Assembly: GCA_964484325.1 (NCBI GenBank)
Contig: CAZAEE010000003.1
Location: forward strand, 1 to 64,000
From: CAYLXX01 sp964484325
GTDB lineage: Bacteria; Patescibacteriota; Microgenomatia; UBA1406; GWC2-37-13
Length of the DNA stretch: 64,000 nucleotides
Direction: 5' to 3'
Shown here: positions 50,071 through 59,867 of the stretch, one piece after another
Numbering within the stretch: position 1 is the first letter of the stretch
Layout of the letters: each line of letters begins with the position of its first letter
The notes under the pieces: generated by a model
The model's database searches: none
What the model was told of the DNA's origin: nothing
Seen by the model: only the letters and a program-made list of their open reading frames with translations
Translations under genes and position numbers: made by a program

Positions 50071-51257
50071 AGATTCTCATGTTGACGCCGTATTTGCCGT
50101 ATCCACCGGCTTCAGGCGGTCAGATCCGAACTTTAAATCTTCTTCGACATTTAAGTAGAAATCACAAAATTACGTTAATCGCTCTTTATAAAAATGACGA
50201 AGAAAAAAAATATGCTTCATACTTGAAAGAGTACTGTGAACAAGTACACCTATGCAAACGACCGGAGCGACCTTGGCAATTTAATATCCTCGTTCGGGCG
50301 ATAATTACGCCGGAACCATTTCTCGTGGTCAGAAATTTTTCCCAGGAAGCACAAGTACTTTTAAAGAAATTACTGGAAGAAGAATACTTTGACGTTATCC
50401 ATGCCGAAACGTTTTATGTCATGCCTCATCTACCTCAAACAAAAGTACCAATCCTTCTTGTGGAACAGACGATTGAGTATAAAGTGTATCAGCACTTTGT
50501 TAATACGTTACCTATGCTTGCTCGACCTCTGTTTTATCATGACATAATTAAGCTAAAGTACTGGGAACGGCAGTATTGGAAAAAAGCTTCGATGGTCGCA
50601 ACTGTATCACAGCCTGACGAAAAACTCCTTAAACGAGTAGAACCGAGTATAAAAACAGTTGTTATCCCCAATGGTGCGGCGGATGATATGTTTATTTCGC
50701 CGGTTGCCAAAAAAAATCTGCAGTCCCCGATACTCCTTTTTATGGGTAACTTTGCCTGGCTGCAGAATATTGAAGCGGCTCATTATTTAATACAGAAAAT
50801 TTACCCTGTTCTCCACAAAAAACTGCCACAATGTCAGGTAATTATTGCCGGTCAGGAAGCTCGACGGATAAAAATAACTGGCAACGTCGAAATTATTCAC
50901 ATCGAACCAAATGATATTAAAAAAGTGAAAGAACTATATCGTAAAGCGACTCTCTTTGTGGCGCCGATCTACGGACCAGGCGGTACTCGACTGAAGATTT
51001 TAACTGCGATGGCAACTGGGTTACCTGTAATTTCAACCCAGACGGGAATAGAAGGACTCAATGCCCAAGATGGACGAGAAGTACTTATTGCCAATACAGC
51101 CGAAGAATTTGTTGTCCAAATTGGGAAAGCATTAAACGACAAAAAGCTCTATGAATCGCTGCGGCAGAAAGCGTATAAAAAAGTGAAGGAAACTTATAGC
51201 TGGAACGCGATTGCCAATCAGTTGGAAGTTGTTTATCGCACAATACGAAAAACATGA
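50067..51257 (+). CDS. GT4 family glycosyltransferase
   Basis: 396-residue GT-B enzyme. The N-terminal LTPYLPYPPASGGQIRTLNLLRHL is the acceptor-domain signature and the C-terminal donor site has FVAPIYGPGGTRLKILTAMATGLPVIST (given here in family terms: PxxxGxGxxxKxLEAMAxGxPVVxT). The stop overlaps the next start by 4 bases, as does its own start with the GT39 gene, showing one tightly coupled operon. Confidence 0.85.
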   Translation: MKILMLTPYLPYPPASGGQIRTLNLLRHLSRNHKITLIALYKNDEEKKYASYLKEYCEQVHLCKRPERPWQFNILVRAIITPEPFLVVRNFSQEAQVLLKKLLEEEYFDVIHAETFYVMPHLPQTKVPILLVEQTIEYKVYQHFVNTLPMLARPLFYHDIIKLKYWERQYWKKASMVATVSQPDEKLLKRVEPSIKTVVIPNGAADDMFISPVAKKNLQSPILLFMGNFAWLQNIEAAHYLIQKIYPVLHKKLPQCQVIIAGQEARRIKITGNVEIIHIEPNDIKKVKELYRKATLFVAPIYGPGGTRLKILTAMATGLPVISTQTGIEGLNAQDGREVLIANTAEEFVVQIGKALNDKKLYESLRQKAYKKVKETYSWNAIANQLEVVYRTIRKT

Positions 51258-52345
51258 GAATCGGTCTTGATATTTCCCAATCTGTTTATGAAGGGACTGG
51301 CAGTGCCAGATACACGAATGGGCTCTTGCAGGCAATATTGAATTCTAAACCAGAAGATGAGTGGACATTCTTATTTTCCTCTCTTCGACGATCACTTAAT
51401 TCCCAGCTGGAAACGAGAATCTTACAAAGTAACTTTCAATTAAGAAAATATAAACTCCCTCCGACATTTTTTCATTATGCTTGGAATGTTTTTCATAAAA
51501 TCCCAGTTGAATCATTTGTCGGTCACCAGGATTGGTTTATCACCTCAGACTGGACACAACCACCTGCACATTGCCGCATCGCAACACTAATTCACGATGT
51601 CATTTTCTTAAAACATCCAGAAATCGTATTAAACAATCTCATACAGGCCCAATCGCAAAGACTTCGCTGGGCAAAAGAAGAGTCCTCACTATTTTTTGCT
51701 CTGTCTGAGGCGACAAAACAGGATCTTCACACATCGCTTGGGGTTCCGAAAGAGAAAATCATCGTTAACTATCCCGGAGTCGAAGTATTTTCACCATCGA
51801 AAGAAAAACTTCTTGAAACGCGAAAAAGATACCACATTACAAAACCGTTTATTCTCACTGTCGGGAAGATCGAACCAAGAAAAAACCTAAAGCGCTTGAT
51901 TGAAGCTTTTTCGGCTTTAAAAACTGACCGTATCGAGCTTCTGATTGCCGGTCCGGCCGGTTGGGACTCAGTTAATCAGTCTCAACATCCTCACGTCAGA
52001 TTTCTTGGTTATGTATCTGATGCTGACCTGTTTGGGCTTTATCAGTCGTGTTTATTTTTTGTATATGCGACGCTTTATGAAGGATTTGGCTTTCCGGCAG
52101 TTGAGGCGATGAAACTCGGTTGCCCGGTCACAATGTCAAACACCTCATCTCTTAAAGAAATTGGTCAAGGTTGTGCTTTATTTTTTGATCCCTATGAAGT
52201 TAGCTCAATTACAAAAGCTTTGCAACAAATGATCGAAGATGAAAACTTGAAAAAAAAATTTGTGGAAAAAGGACAGGAAAAGAGTCGGGAGTTCACCTGG
52301 GAAAAAAACTATCAAACGATTATAAACTCATTAAAAAGATCTTAA
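51254..52345 (+). CDS. GT4 family glycosyltransferase
   Basis: 363-residue GT-B mannosyltransferase-like enzyme. It starts MRIGLDISQSVYEGTGSARY, has an ILTVGKIEPRKNLKRLIEAF hinge motif, and the donor-binding YATLYEGFGFPAVEAMKLGCPV segment with the EGFGxPxxE glutamates. It is a close relative of the next gene, suggesting duplication. Confidence 0.88.
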   Translation: MRIGLDISQSVYEGTGSARYTNGLLQAILNSKPEDEWTFLFSSLRRSLNSQLETRILQSNFQLRKYKLPPTFFHYAWNVFHKIPVESFVGHQDWFITSDWTQPPAHCRIATLIHDVIFLKHPEIVLNNLIQAQSQRLRWAKEESSLFFALSEATKQDLHTSLGVPKEKIIVNYPGVEVFSPSKEKLLETRKRYHITKPFILTVGKIEPRKNLKRLIEAFSALKTDRIELLIAGPAGWDSVNQSQHPHVRFLGYVSDADLFGLYQSCLFFVYATLYEGFGFPAVEAMKLGCPVTMSNTSSLKEIGQGCALFFDPYEVSSITKALQQMIEDENLKKKFVEKGQEKSREFTWEKNYQTIINSLKRS

Positions 52346-52348
52346 TAT

Positions 52349-53446
52349 ATGCTCATTGGAGTCGATGGCAATGATGCCAATGTCAAACAAAAAGTAGGTG
52401 TATCGGTTTACACGTATAATCTTTTATTGTACTTTAAAAAAGAAGCTGATCAAAATACTCAGTTTCAAGTCTATCTGCGAGAGCCGCCACAGGGGGATTT
52501 ACCAGAAGAAAGTCAGTACTTTCATTATAAAGTTGTGAAGGGACCTCGGCTTTGGAGCCAGATTTTTCTTCCTATTGCTTTATACACTGGTCGAAAAGTA
52601 GACGTTTTCTTTTCGCCAGCTCATTATTCGCCTCGGTTTTCACCTGCACCTCTTGTTGTTACAATCCACGACCTAGCTTATTTTTATTATCCGGAAGAAT
52701 TTCTTAAGGAAGATTTTTATAAATTAAAAAACTGGACCCGAGACTCTGTATTGAAAGCCAAAAAAATCATCGCAGTATCTGAAAATACAAAAAAAGATTT
52801 ATTAAAATTTTACCGGATTCCCGCTGAACAAATTAAAGTAGTTCACAATGGTTTTGAGAAAAATATCTCAAATCCTACTGCATTTTCTGTCATTTCTAAA
52901 AAATATACTATTAAGAAAGAGTTATATGTTTTGTATGTCGGCACACTTCAGCCGAGAAAAAATGTTACCACATTAATTGACGCTTTCGAAAAATACCAGA
53001 AAACTCATCCTGAAATGAAACTTATTCTTGTTGGTAAAAAAGGCTGGCTCTATGATGATATTTTCTCCAAGGTTCAGAAAAGCCCGGTACGAGAAAACAT
53101 CATCTTTACCGATTACTTACCAGATGAAGATGTTGTAACTCTCTATCAAAATGCCTATTGCTTCGTATTGCCTTCTTTGTATGAAGGCTTTGGTGTACCC
53201 ATACTTGAGGCCATGTCTTATGGATGCCCCGCGATTTCTTCATTTACTTCAAGCCTGGCCGAAGTAGGCGGCGATGCCTGCATATACTTTGATCCCGAAA
53301 AAGTGGATGGACTGGTTGATGATCTTGAGTCTTTACAAAACAAAAAACTGCGCTCAGATTTAATTAATAATGGGAAAGAGCGCGTTAAACAATTTTCCTG
53401 GCAAAAATGCGCCCAGGAAACATTGTCAGTTTTAAAAAACATATGA
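52349..53446 (+). CDS. GT4 family glycosyltransferase
   Basis: 365-residue GT-B enzyme. Signatures are LIGVDGNDANVKQKVGVSVY at the start, VLYVGTLQPRKNVTTLIDAF, and VLPSLYEGFGVPILEAMSYG with the donor-binding glutamates. It shares layout and motifs with the gene before it and overlaps the FemAB gene by 4 bases. Confidence 0.88.
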   Translation: MLIGVDGNDANVKQKVGVSVYTYNLLLYFKKEADQNTQFQVYLREPPQGDLPEESQYFHYKVVKGPRLWSQIFLPIALYTGRKVDVFFSPAHYSPRFSPAPLVVTIHDLAYFYYPEEFLKEDFYKLKNWTRDSVLKAKKIIAVSENTKKDLLKFYRIPAEQIKVVHNGFEKNISNPTAFSVISKKYTIKKELYVLYVGTLQPRKNVTTLIDAFEKYQKTHPEMKLILVGKKGWLYDDIFSKVQKSPVRENIIFTDYLPDEDVVTLYQNAYCFVLPSLYEGFGVPILEAMSYGCPAISSFTSSLAEVGGDACIYFDPEKVDGLVDDLESLQNKKLRSDLINNGKERVKQFSWQKCAQETLSVLKNI

Positions 53447-54441
53447 AAATACAAATTCTGCCTGAGACTTTTTCCCAAACTGATTTTAATGCAGTAGCTA
53501 TAAATCCTGTGCAGTCATGGGAGTGGGGTGAGTCAAAAAAACAGTTAGGAATCGAGGTTATTCGAGTAGGAAAGTTTGTAGATGACGACTTGAAACACAC
53601 GTACCAAGTGACTTTTCATAAAATTCCTTACACTAATTTTACTGTCGGATACTTACCTCGATCGGAGTTTCCGTCAGAAGAAGTTTTGCAGTTTTTACAA
53701 AATTATGCAAAAAAAAGGAAAACAATTTTCATAAAAATTGAGCCGTATGAAAAAAAAAGTGAAGTTAAGATAGATTTATCTACTGTTTCTCATCTGAAAA
53801 AGTCATCTCATCCACTCTTTCCGAGTTGGACGCAAATGTTAAACATCTTAAAATCAGAAGACATACTTTTTAATAATTTAAAGTCAAAAACTCGCTACAA
53901 CATTCGTCTGGCCCAAAAGAAAGGAGTTGTTGTAAAGGAAGAGTCAACAGATACCGGTTTTGAGATCTTTTCGAAGCTTTACTTTGATACGACGAAGCGG
54001 CAAAACTATCACGGGCATGATAAACAGTATCACAAAGTAGTTTGGGATTGCATGAAAAAAAATATCGCCCATATTCTCATTGCCTATTACGAAAATATCC
54101 CGCTTGCAGCGTATGAACTTTTTCACTTTAACGATAATTTTTATTACCCGTATGGCGGCACTTCAGTACTTCATCGCAATCTCATGGCGTCAAACTTACT
54201 CATGTGGGAAGCGATTCTTCTAGGTAAGAAGTTAGGCGCAAAAAAATTTGACATGTGGGGTTCATTACCACCTGCATATGATGAAAAAAGCCCTTGGTCT
54301 GGTTTCACCCGATTTAAGGAAGGGTATGGAACAGAGTTTGTGAAGTTTATTGGCAGTTATGACTTAATTATTGATACGACTTTATACTCCCTCTATACTA
54401 GTCTTCATAAATTACGCACAACACTACTCCAGTTCATTTAA
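53443..54441 (+). CDS. FemAB-type aminoacyltransferase
   Basis: 332-residue protein of the FemABX/BacA-like tandem GNAT fold. The pattern NPVQSWEWGESKKQLG near residue 25, RYNIRLAQKKGVVV in the middle and YPYGGTSVLHRNLMASNLLMWEAI followed by FDMWGSLPPAYD near the end are typical of Fem and related aminoacyltransferases. These use aminoacyl-tRNA to build the interpeptide bridge on lipid II. A bridge-forming or related aminoacylation step here is inferred. The ATG at 53443 overlaps the GT4 stop (ATGA); the longer frame is inside that gene. Confidence 0.82.
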   Translation: MKIQILPETFSQTDFNAVAINPVQSWEWGESKKQLGIEVIRVGKFVDDDLKHTYQVTFHKIPYTNFTVGYLPRSEFPSEEVLQFLQNYAKKRKTIFIKIEPYEKKSEVKIDLSTVSHLKKSSHPLFPSWTQMLNILKSEDILFNNLKSKTRYNIRLAQKKGVVVKEESTDTGFEIFSKLYFDTTKRQNYHGHDKQYHKVVWDCMKKNIAHILIAYYENIPLAAYELFHFNDNFYYPYGGTSVLHRNLMASNLLMWEAILLGKKLGAKKFDMWGSLPPAYDEKSPWSGFTRFKEGYGTEFVKFIGSYDLIIDTTLYSLYTSLHKLRTTLLQFI

Positions 54442-54767
54442 AGTTTGTCTACTTTTGACGCGAGTATAAAATCGTTTTCAGACAAACCGCCAATGGCATG
54501 TGTTGCTAAGGTAATTTTAACATAGCGCCAATTGTGAAGAGAAATGTCGGGGTGATGTCCTTCGGATTCAGCAATCTTACCCACTTGATTAACAAACTGA
54601 AGTGCCTCGACAAAGTTTTTGAATTTAAAGTCCTTGGTAATTTGTTTATTCCTGTCTGCACTCCAACCTTGAACTTGTGTTAAAAGCTCAACAACTGTTT
54701 TTTCCTCAAGCGGTGGAGTCCCCCCTTCGCAAGGAATACAGTGTTTTTGAGTCAGTGCTCCAACCAT
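54438..54767 (-). CDS. Pterin-4a-carbinolamine dehydratase
   Basis: 109-residue PCD/DCoH family protein. The family motif is complete: EGHHPDISLHNWRYVKI followed by THAIGGLSENDFILASKVD, and the N-terminus CIPCEGGTPPL is also typical. The enzyme normally recycles the pterin cofactor of aromatic amino-acid hydroxylases, none of which is in the window. It begins TAA-T-ATG after lon and is clearly co-transcribed with it. Confidence 0.92.
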   Translation of the reverse strand: MVGALTQKHCIPCEGGTPPLEEKTVVELLTQVQGWSADRNKQITKDFKFKNFVEALQFVNQVGKIAESEGHHPDISLHNWRYVKITLATHAIGGLSENDFILASKVDKL

Positions 54768-54768
54768 A

Positions 54769-57243
54769 TTAGTTCGTTTGAGGTTCGTCTTTTTTCAACG
54801 TGGCAAACTGCTTACCAGACGATAGAGGAAAGTACGGCTTATTTGGCGGATAGGCCAGAGCCACTTTCAAAACATCATCCATGTGCCTAACAAACACAAA
54901 GTGAAGATCATCCAGAACATATTTTGGTATATCATCTAAGTCCTTTTTGTTCTCTTCTGGCAGTATAATTGTCTTAATTTGGGCACGGTGGGCGGCGATA
55001 ACTTTTTCTTTTACTCCTCCGATTTCAAGCGCTCGTCCACGAAGCGTCACTTCTCCAGTCATAGCCACATCTCGCTTCACCGGAATCTTGGTGAGCGCTG
55101 ACACAATGGCTGTTGTCATGGCGATTCCGGCAGATGGTCCATCTTTTGGTACAGCTCCTTCTGGAACATGAACATGAATATCAATTTTCTGGAAAAAATT
55201 CTGAGGTAGACCGAATAAACTCCATCGCGAACGAATATATGACAGAGCAGCTTGACCGGACTCTTTCATAACGTCACCTAACTGACCTGTTAGAACAAGT
55301 TGTCCTTTGCCGGGCATAATAGCAACCTCGATAAATAAAATATCGCCACCAGCTTGGGTCCAAGCTAATCCTGTTGAAATACCAACTGTGTTTTTCTCCT
55401 CAAGCATTTGGGAGGAGAACTTAAACGGTCCTAAATATTTTGGTACAGTCTCATCAGCAACAATTTTTTTAACCAGTTTTTTGCCTTCTTTGGCTTCAGT
55501 AAGAATTTCGCGAGCCACTTTTCGGGCAATTGTAGCAATTTGCCGCTCTAAGTTTCTTACACCTGCTTCGCGAGTGTACCGCCTGATAATTAATCTTAAA
55601 GCTTCGTCTGTTATAGCAACATCTTCAGATGTTAAGCTGTGAGCCTCCACTTGTTTTTTTATGAGATACTCTTTCGCAATATTGAACTTTTCATCCTCGG
55701 TGTATCCGGCAAAATGGATAACTTCCAACCGGTCAAGAAGCGCATCTGGAATCGTGTCCAAAATGTTGGCTGTTGTGATAAAAAAAACATCTGATAAATC
55801 ATAAGGCACTTCAAGATAATGATCGGAGAATGCATGATTTTGTTCAGGGTCAAGAGTTTCAAGCAGTGCGGCTGTTGGATCTCCCCGATAATCTTTGCCG
55901 ACTTTATCGATTTCGTCAAGCATGAAAACGGGGTTTTTTGTGCCCCCCTGTTTAATGCCTTGAACGATACGGCCCGGAAGAGCACCAACATAGGTGCGAC
56001 GATGACCGCGAATTTCTGCTTCATCACGAATACCTCCAAGGGAAATTTTGACAAACTTACGATCAAGCGCTCGAGCAATTGAGCGGCCAAGCGAAGTTTT
56101 ACCAACTCCAGGTGGTCCAATAAAACACAGGATTGTTGGTTGCTGCTCTTTTTTCTTGCCTTCTTTGGCATTTTTATCAGATGCAGAGCTTTTTTCCTTC
56201 ATTTTTCGAAGCTCAACAACTGCCAGGTACTCAAGAATACGCTCTTTCACTTTTTTCAAACCAAAATGATCTTCATCGAGTATTTTTTCTGCTTCTTTCA
56301 TATCAATTGGCGTCTGTTGAGGAATCGCCCACGGCAGTTCAACCAACCAGTCTAGATAGGTACGAATGTAGGAGGCTTCAGGATTAAACTGTGACATTTG
56401 TGTCAATCGTTTTAACTCCTTATACGCTTTATCTTCAACTTCTTTTGGCATCTTGGCATTTTTAATCTTTACGTCATATTCATCAACTTCTTTATCTTCG
56501 CCAGTTTTACCACCGAGTTCTTCCTCAATTGTTTTCATCTTTTCACGCAAGAATGTCTCGCGCATGCCGCGTTCAAACTTCTGTTGAGTTTTTGCCGAAA
56601 TGTTTTGCTCAATCTCGAGTATTTTTATCTCGCGATTAATGTAATCGACCTCATGGGTCAAACGCTTTTTTAAGTTTGGCTCCTCAAGAAGCCCCTGGCG
56701 CTCAGTACCTTTCAAATCAAGTACCATCGCCACCTGATAGGAAAAGTCCTTAGCTGAACCAATATTTAAAATATTCATTAAAAACACGAAGTCAACCGGT
56801 TTACCCAAGTTAATTGCTCGCTTGACTTGAGATGAAATGTGCTTCACCATCGCCTGAATCTCTTCAGTATTAATATCTTCATCTTCTATGAGTTGAATTT
56901 TACCTTCAAGATACGGTATTTCTTTCACATACTCGGTGATCTCGACTTTTTCACGACCTTTTACTAGAGCATTAACTTCTCCTTTATCGCCAAGAACTGT
57001 TTTTTCAATGGTCGCCACGACTCCGATGTTAAATAGTTCACTCGGTCGCGGATCATCTTGGGAAGGGTTTTTTTGCATCACGAGGACGATTTTTTTGTCT
57101 TTCTGAAGAGCGTCATTCACAGCATCAATACTTTTCTTTCTACCAAATACCAACATATTTTCGGTATTGGGAAATACTATGCCTTCGCGCACAGCCACTA
57201 TCGGAAACGTTTGGTTTGAGGAAGATTTTAAAATAAATGTCAT
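54769..57243 (-). CDS. lon: ATP-dependent protease La (Lon)
   Basis: AAA+ protease of 824 residues degrading misfolded and regulatory proteins. An N-terminal substrate domain (about 1-200) and coiled coil are followed by the AAA module with Walker A FIGPPGVGKTSLGRS and the HRRTYVGALPGRI segment. The protease domain has the Ser-Lys dyad, serine in KDGPSAGIAMTTA (about 704) and lysine in GGVKEKVIAAHRA (about 746). Normal length. Transcribed from a perfect leaderless promoter. Confidence 0.97.
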   Translation of the reverse strand: MTFILKSSSNQTFPIVAVREGIVFPNTENMLVFGRKKSIDAVNDALQKDKKIVLVMQKNPSQDDPRPSELFNIGVVATIEKTVLGDKGEVNALVKGREKVEITEYVKEIPYLEGKIQLIEDEDINTEEIQAMVKHISSQVKRAINLGKPVDFVFLMNILNIGSAKDFSYQVAMVLDLKGTERQGLLEEPNLKKRLTHEVDYINREIKILEIEQNISAKTQQKFERGMRETFLREKMKTIEEELGGKTGEDKEVDEYDVKIKNAKMPKEVEDKAYKELKRLTQMSQFNPEASYIRTYLDWLVELPWAIPQQTPIDMKEAEKILDEDHFGLKKVKERILEYLAVVELRKMKEKSSASDKNAKEGKKKEQQPTILCFIGPPGVGKTSLGRSIARALDRKFVKISLGGIRDEAEIRGHRRTYVGALPGRIVQGIKQGGTKNPVFMLDEIDKVGKDYRGDPTAALLETLDPEQNHAFSDHYLEVPYDLSDVFFITTANILDTIPDALLDRLEVIHFAGYTEDEKFNIAKEYLIKKQVEAHSLTSEDVAITDEALRLIIRRYTREAGVRNLERQIATIARKVAREILTEAKEGKKLVKKIVADETVPKYLGPFKFSSQMLEEKNTVGISTGLAWTQAGGDILFIEVAIMPGKGQLVLTGQLGDVMKESGQAALSYIRSRWSLFGLPQNFFQKIDIHVHVPEGAVPKDGPSAGIAMTTAIVSALTKIPVKRDVAMTGEVTLRGRALEIGGVKEKVIAAHRAQIKTIILPEENKKDLDDIPKYVLDDLHFVFVRHMDDVLKVALAYPPNKPYFPLSSGKQFATLKKDEPQTN

Positions 57244-57249
57244 ATTAGC

Positions 57250-57278
57250 AGTATAACCAATGACTTGCTAATTGTCAA
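57250..57278 (-). promoter_or_regulatory. Leaderless-type promoter of lon
   Basis: Minus strand: TTGACA (57273-57278), 17-base spacer, TATACT (57250-57255), then 6 bases (GCTAAT) and the ATG at 57243. Among the clearest examples in the window. No HrcA/CIRCE-type inverted repeat is present. Confidence 0.8.
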
Positions 57279-57291
57279 CTGTTTTGTTGTA

Positions 57292-58146
57292 TCAGGTGAA
57301 CTCATCGATGATAGTTCTCCAATCAGTAAATTGTTGACGATCAAGGATGGTTGTATCTGGTGAAAACGTTGTTACTTGTTCATGGTACGCGGTTTTTTCA
57401 ACTTGATAAAGTACACCCAGAGGAAATTTTTCCTGATTCATTTGTAACGACTCAAGCACTGACTTTTCATAAGAACTCTTGTCGTAATCTTCTGGTAGTT
57501 GATAAATTTTTTCGTAATAATATTGATACGTATTGACATGATTAAACGTCACACACGGTTGTAGAACATTGACAAAAGACATTCCCTTATGCTGCATGCC
57601 GGCCTTAATAAGAGACGTCACTTGCTTGGCGTTACCTGCGAATGCTTGAGCAACATACGTCGCTCCTGAAGTGATGGCAAACGTCAACGGGTTTATAGGA
57701 GACTCTATAATACCTTCTGGTGTCGACTTGGAAACAAAACCTTTTTGGGCTGTAGGCGCGACCTGGCCACTGGTTAATCCATAAACACTGTTATCGTGTA
57801 CTATAACCGTGACGTCATGGTTCCCGCGACAGGCATGAAGAAAGTGATTGCCTCCTTCGCCGAAAATACCACCGTCACCACCGATCACAACTACTTGCAT
57901 AGCGTGATTAACCAGTTTAAATCCACACGCAGGCGGTACAGAACGCCCATGGAGTGAGTGCATAGCATAAGCATTTAAAACGTCGTTCATGTTCCCTGAA
58001 CAACCAATATCAAAAACAACAAAAACCGATGACGGATCAAGCTTCAATTCAGAAAAAGCTGCTTTAATCGAGATACTGATCGCCCAGTCGCCACAACCCG
58101 GACACCAGGTACCACTATATCCTGCTAAATCCTTATGGACTCTCAT
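57292..58146 (-). CDS. 2-oxoacid:ferredoxin oxidoreductase, beta subunit
   Basis: 284-residue thiamine-diphosphate subunit that oxidatively decarboxylates a 2-oxoacid (pyruvate, 2-oxoglutarate or similar) to an acyl-CoA with ferredoxin as acceptor. Motifs are GTWCPGCGDWAI at the N-terminus (cluster cysteines), FDIGCSGNMNDVL and the TPP motif GGDGGIFGEGGNH. Its ATG overlaps the alpha/gamma gene's stop by 4 bases. Confidence 0.92.
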   Translation of the reverse strand: MRVHKDLAGYSGTWCPGCGDWAISISIKAAFSELKLDPSSVFVVFDIGCSGNMNDVLNAYAMHSLHGRSVPPACGFKLVNHAMQVVVIGGDGGIFGEGGNHFLHACRGNHDVTVIVHDNSVYGLTSGQVAPTAQKGFVSKSTPEGIIESPINPLTFAITSGATYVAQAFAGNAKQVTSLIKAGMQHKGMSFVNVLQPCVTFNHVNTYQYYYEKIYQLPEDYDKSSYEKSVLESLQMNQEKFPLGVLYQVEKTAYHEQVTTFSPDTTILDRQQFTDWRTIIDEFT

Positions 58147-59861
58147 TGCTTTGTGACATAATTGATAATTTCATCTGGGTAAAACGGCCTGCCATCATAT
58201 TTTAATACTTTCTCAGTCAAATGAACTCCTGTTTGCATACGAAGAAGCTGACCAAACTGGCCGTGAGAGTTATTTTCAATCAAAATATATCTTTTTTTCT
58301 CCTGAAATAGCGCTGCCACTTCCTCAGCAAGCGGATAGACATGAGTAAAGTGCATAAATGCAGTCGAGTATCCTTTGGTTGATAAATTTTTTTGTGCCTC
58401 AAGAATGATCCCTTTATTGCCACCCCAGGAAACAAAGACTATTTCAGCAGAATGTAAATCACCGTATATTTTTGGCTTACGGAAATGGTTTTGAAGATAG
58501 GTAACTGTCTTCTGGTTTCTTTTTTCGACTTGTTGCCTGCGATAGACAGCGTCCTCAGTCGTATGACTGTCCTCCAGATGTTCGTAGGAGTTTGTTTGAT
58601 AAAAATAACCTTTTTTGCCCGGTATCAATCGGCCGGAAACGCCATCCTCAGTCAACTGATACCTGAGATATTTCCCTGAAAAAAATTCTTTGATGAGTTT
58701 CCCTCGATTGATTTCGTGATTTGCGGCAAACGTGACGATCTCATCGCGGGGATGACTTTTGTGTGATTCGCAGATCAATTTATCAGCCAGTACAACAACC
58801 GGAGTTTGGTAGATGTCTGCCAGATCATACGCCTCAACTGTCAGCTCAATCAATTCCATAATGTCTCCTGGAGCAAGAACGATCTTCGGAAACTCGCCGT
58901 GGCCTGCTTGAGTGACAAATAACAGATCGCCTTGTTCTGTCCAGGTAGGCATACCTGTTGCCGGACCTGGTCGTTGTCCTAAGAAAATTACCACCGGTAG
59001 CTCTGCTACTCCAGCAAACGAAACTGCTTCAACCATCAGGGAAAACCCACCACCAGAAGTCGCCACAGATGCACGTACTCCTGCATTTGAAGCCCCCAAA
59101 GCTTCATTAATTACGGAAATTTCATCCTCGGCATGTCGAACAATCATCCCAGTTTTCGTTTGCCAGCTGGCAAGTTCTGTTAATACATTTGAAGAAGGTG
59201 TCATCGGGTATGCACTGAAAAAACGACAATCTGCAATAACAGTCGCTAAAGAAAATGCTTCGTTACCCGACATAACAAGTTTATCTTTTTCATGTTTTAG
59301 GCTAAGAATACCCACTACATACTCTTTATACTGCTTTTTCACGAAGTCAAAACCAGTTTGAGCTAACTCCTTATTAAACTCAATCACTTCCTCACCTTTT
59401 TTTCTAAACTCTTTCTCAAGCATTGCATAAAGAATGTTCATGTCAGCGCCGAGAAGTCCAAGACTGGCGCCAAGAGCTATCGTGTTTGTCATCATCTGCA
59501 TAATCTCAAAGTCCTTGCGCCATTTTTTTAAAGGCAGATGAATTTTGACAACAGTATCGGTAACCTCAAAGTCTTCTGGATCGTAGAGAACTAAACTTGT
59601 CGAGGTCAACCGGTGTTTATGCAGATCATAGGTATCTTTATTCAAACACACAAGCATATCAACGTCCCATTTGGAAGCGCCGGCGTCTTCATCTGAAATA
59701 ACTACTTCATAAGTATTGTGACCGCCTCGAATTAATGAAGGATACTCGGGATAGTCGAAAACGTGATAACCACTTTTGGCCGCTATTTTGGAAAATGTCA
59801 GACCGCTTACCATGATCCCAAATCCTGCTTCGCCTCCTATTTTCCACAAAAACTTACGCAT
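58143..59861 (-). CDS. 2-oxoacid:ferredoxin oxidoreductase, fused gamma-alpha subunit
   Basis: 572 residues. Residues 1-190 are the gamma domain (GGEAGFGIMVSGLTFSKIA, then DYPEYPSLIRGGHNTYEV), and about 195-572 the alpha/pyrimidine-binding domain (FFSAYPMTPSSNVLTELASW, ISVINEALGASNAGVRASVATSGGGF in segments, PVVIFLGQRPGPATGMPTWTEQG). This gamma-alpha fusion is the KorA/2-oxoglutarate-type layout. It lies with the beta subunit and near a ferredoxin gene. It would link carbon metabolism to reduced ferredoxin in an anaerobic, fermentative cell. Confidence 0.92.
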   Translation of the reverse strand: MRKFLWKIGGEAGFGIMVSGLTFSKIAAKSGYHVFDYPEYPSLIRGGHNTYEVVISDEDAGASKWDVDMLVCLNKDTYDLHKHRLTSTSLVLYDPEDFEVTDTVVKIHLPLKKWRKDFEIMQMMTNTIALGASLGLLGADMNILYAMLEKEFRKKGEEVIEFNKELAQTGFDFVKKQYKEYVVGILSLKHEKDKLVMSGNEAFSLATVIADCRFFSAYPMTPSSNVLTELASWQTKTGMIVRHAEDEISVINEALGASNAGVRASVATSGGGFSLMVEAVSFAGVAELPVVIFLGQRPGPATGMPTWTEQGDLLFVTQAGHGEFPKIVLAPGDIMELIELTVEAYDLADIYQTPVVVLADKLICESHKSHPRDEIVTFAANHEINRGKLIKEFFSGKYLRYQLTEDGVSGRLIPGKKGYFYQTNSYEHLEDSHTTEDAVYRRQQVEKRNQKTVTYLQNHFRKPKIYGDLHSAEIVFVSWGGNKGIILEAQKNLSTKGYSTAFMHFTHVYPLAEEVAALFQEKKRYILIENNSHGQFGQLLRMQTGVHLTEKVLKYDGRPFYPDEIINYVTKQ

Positions 59862-59867
59862 AAATTG

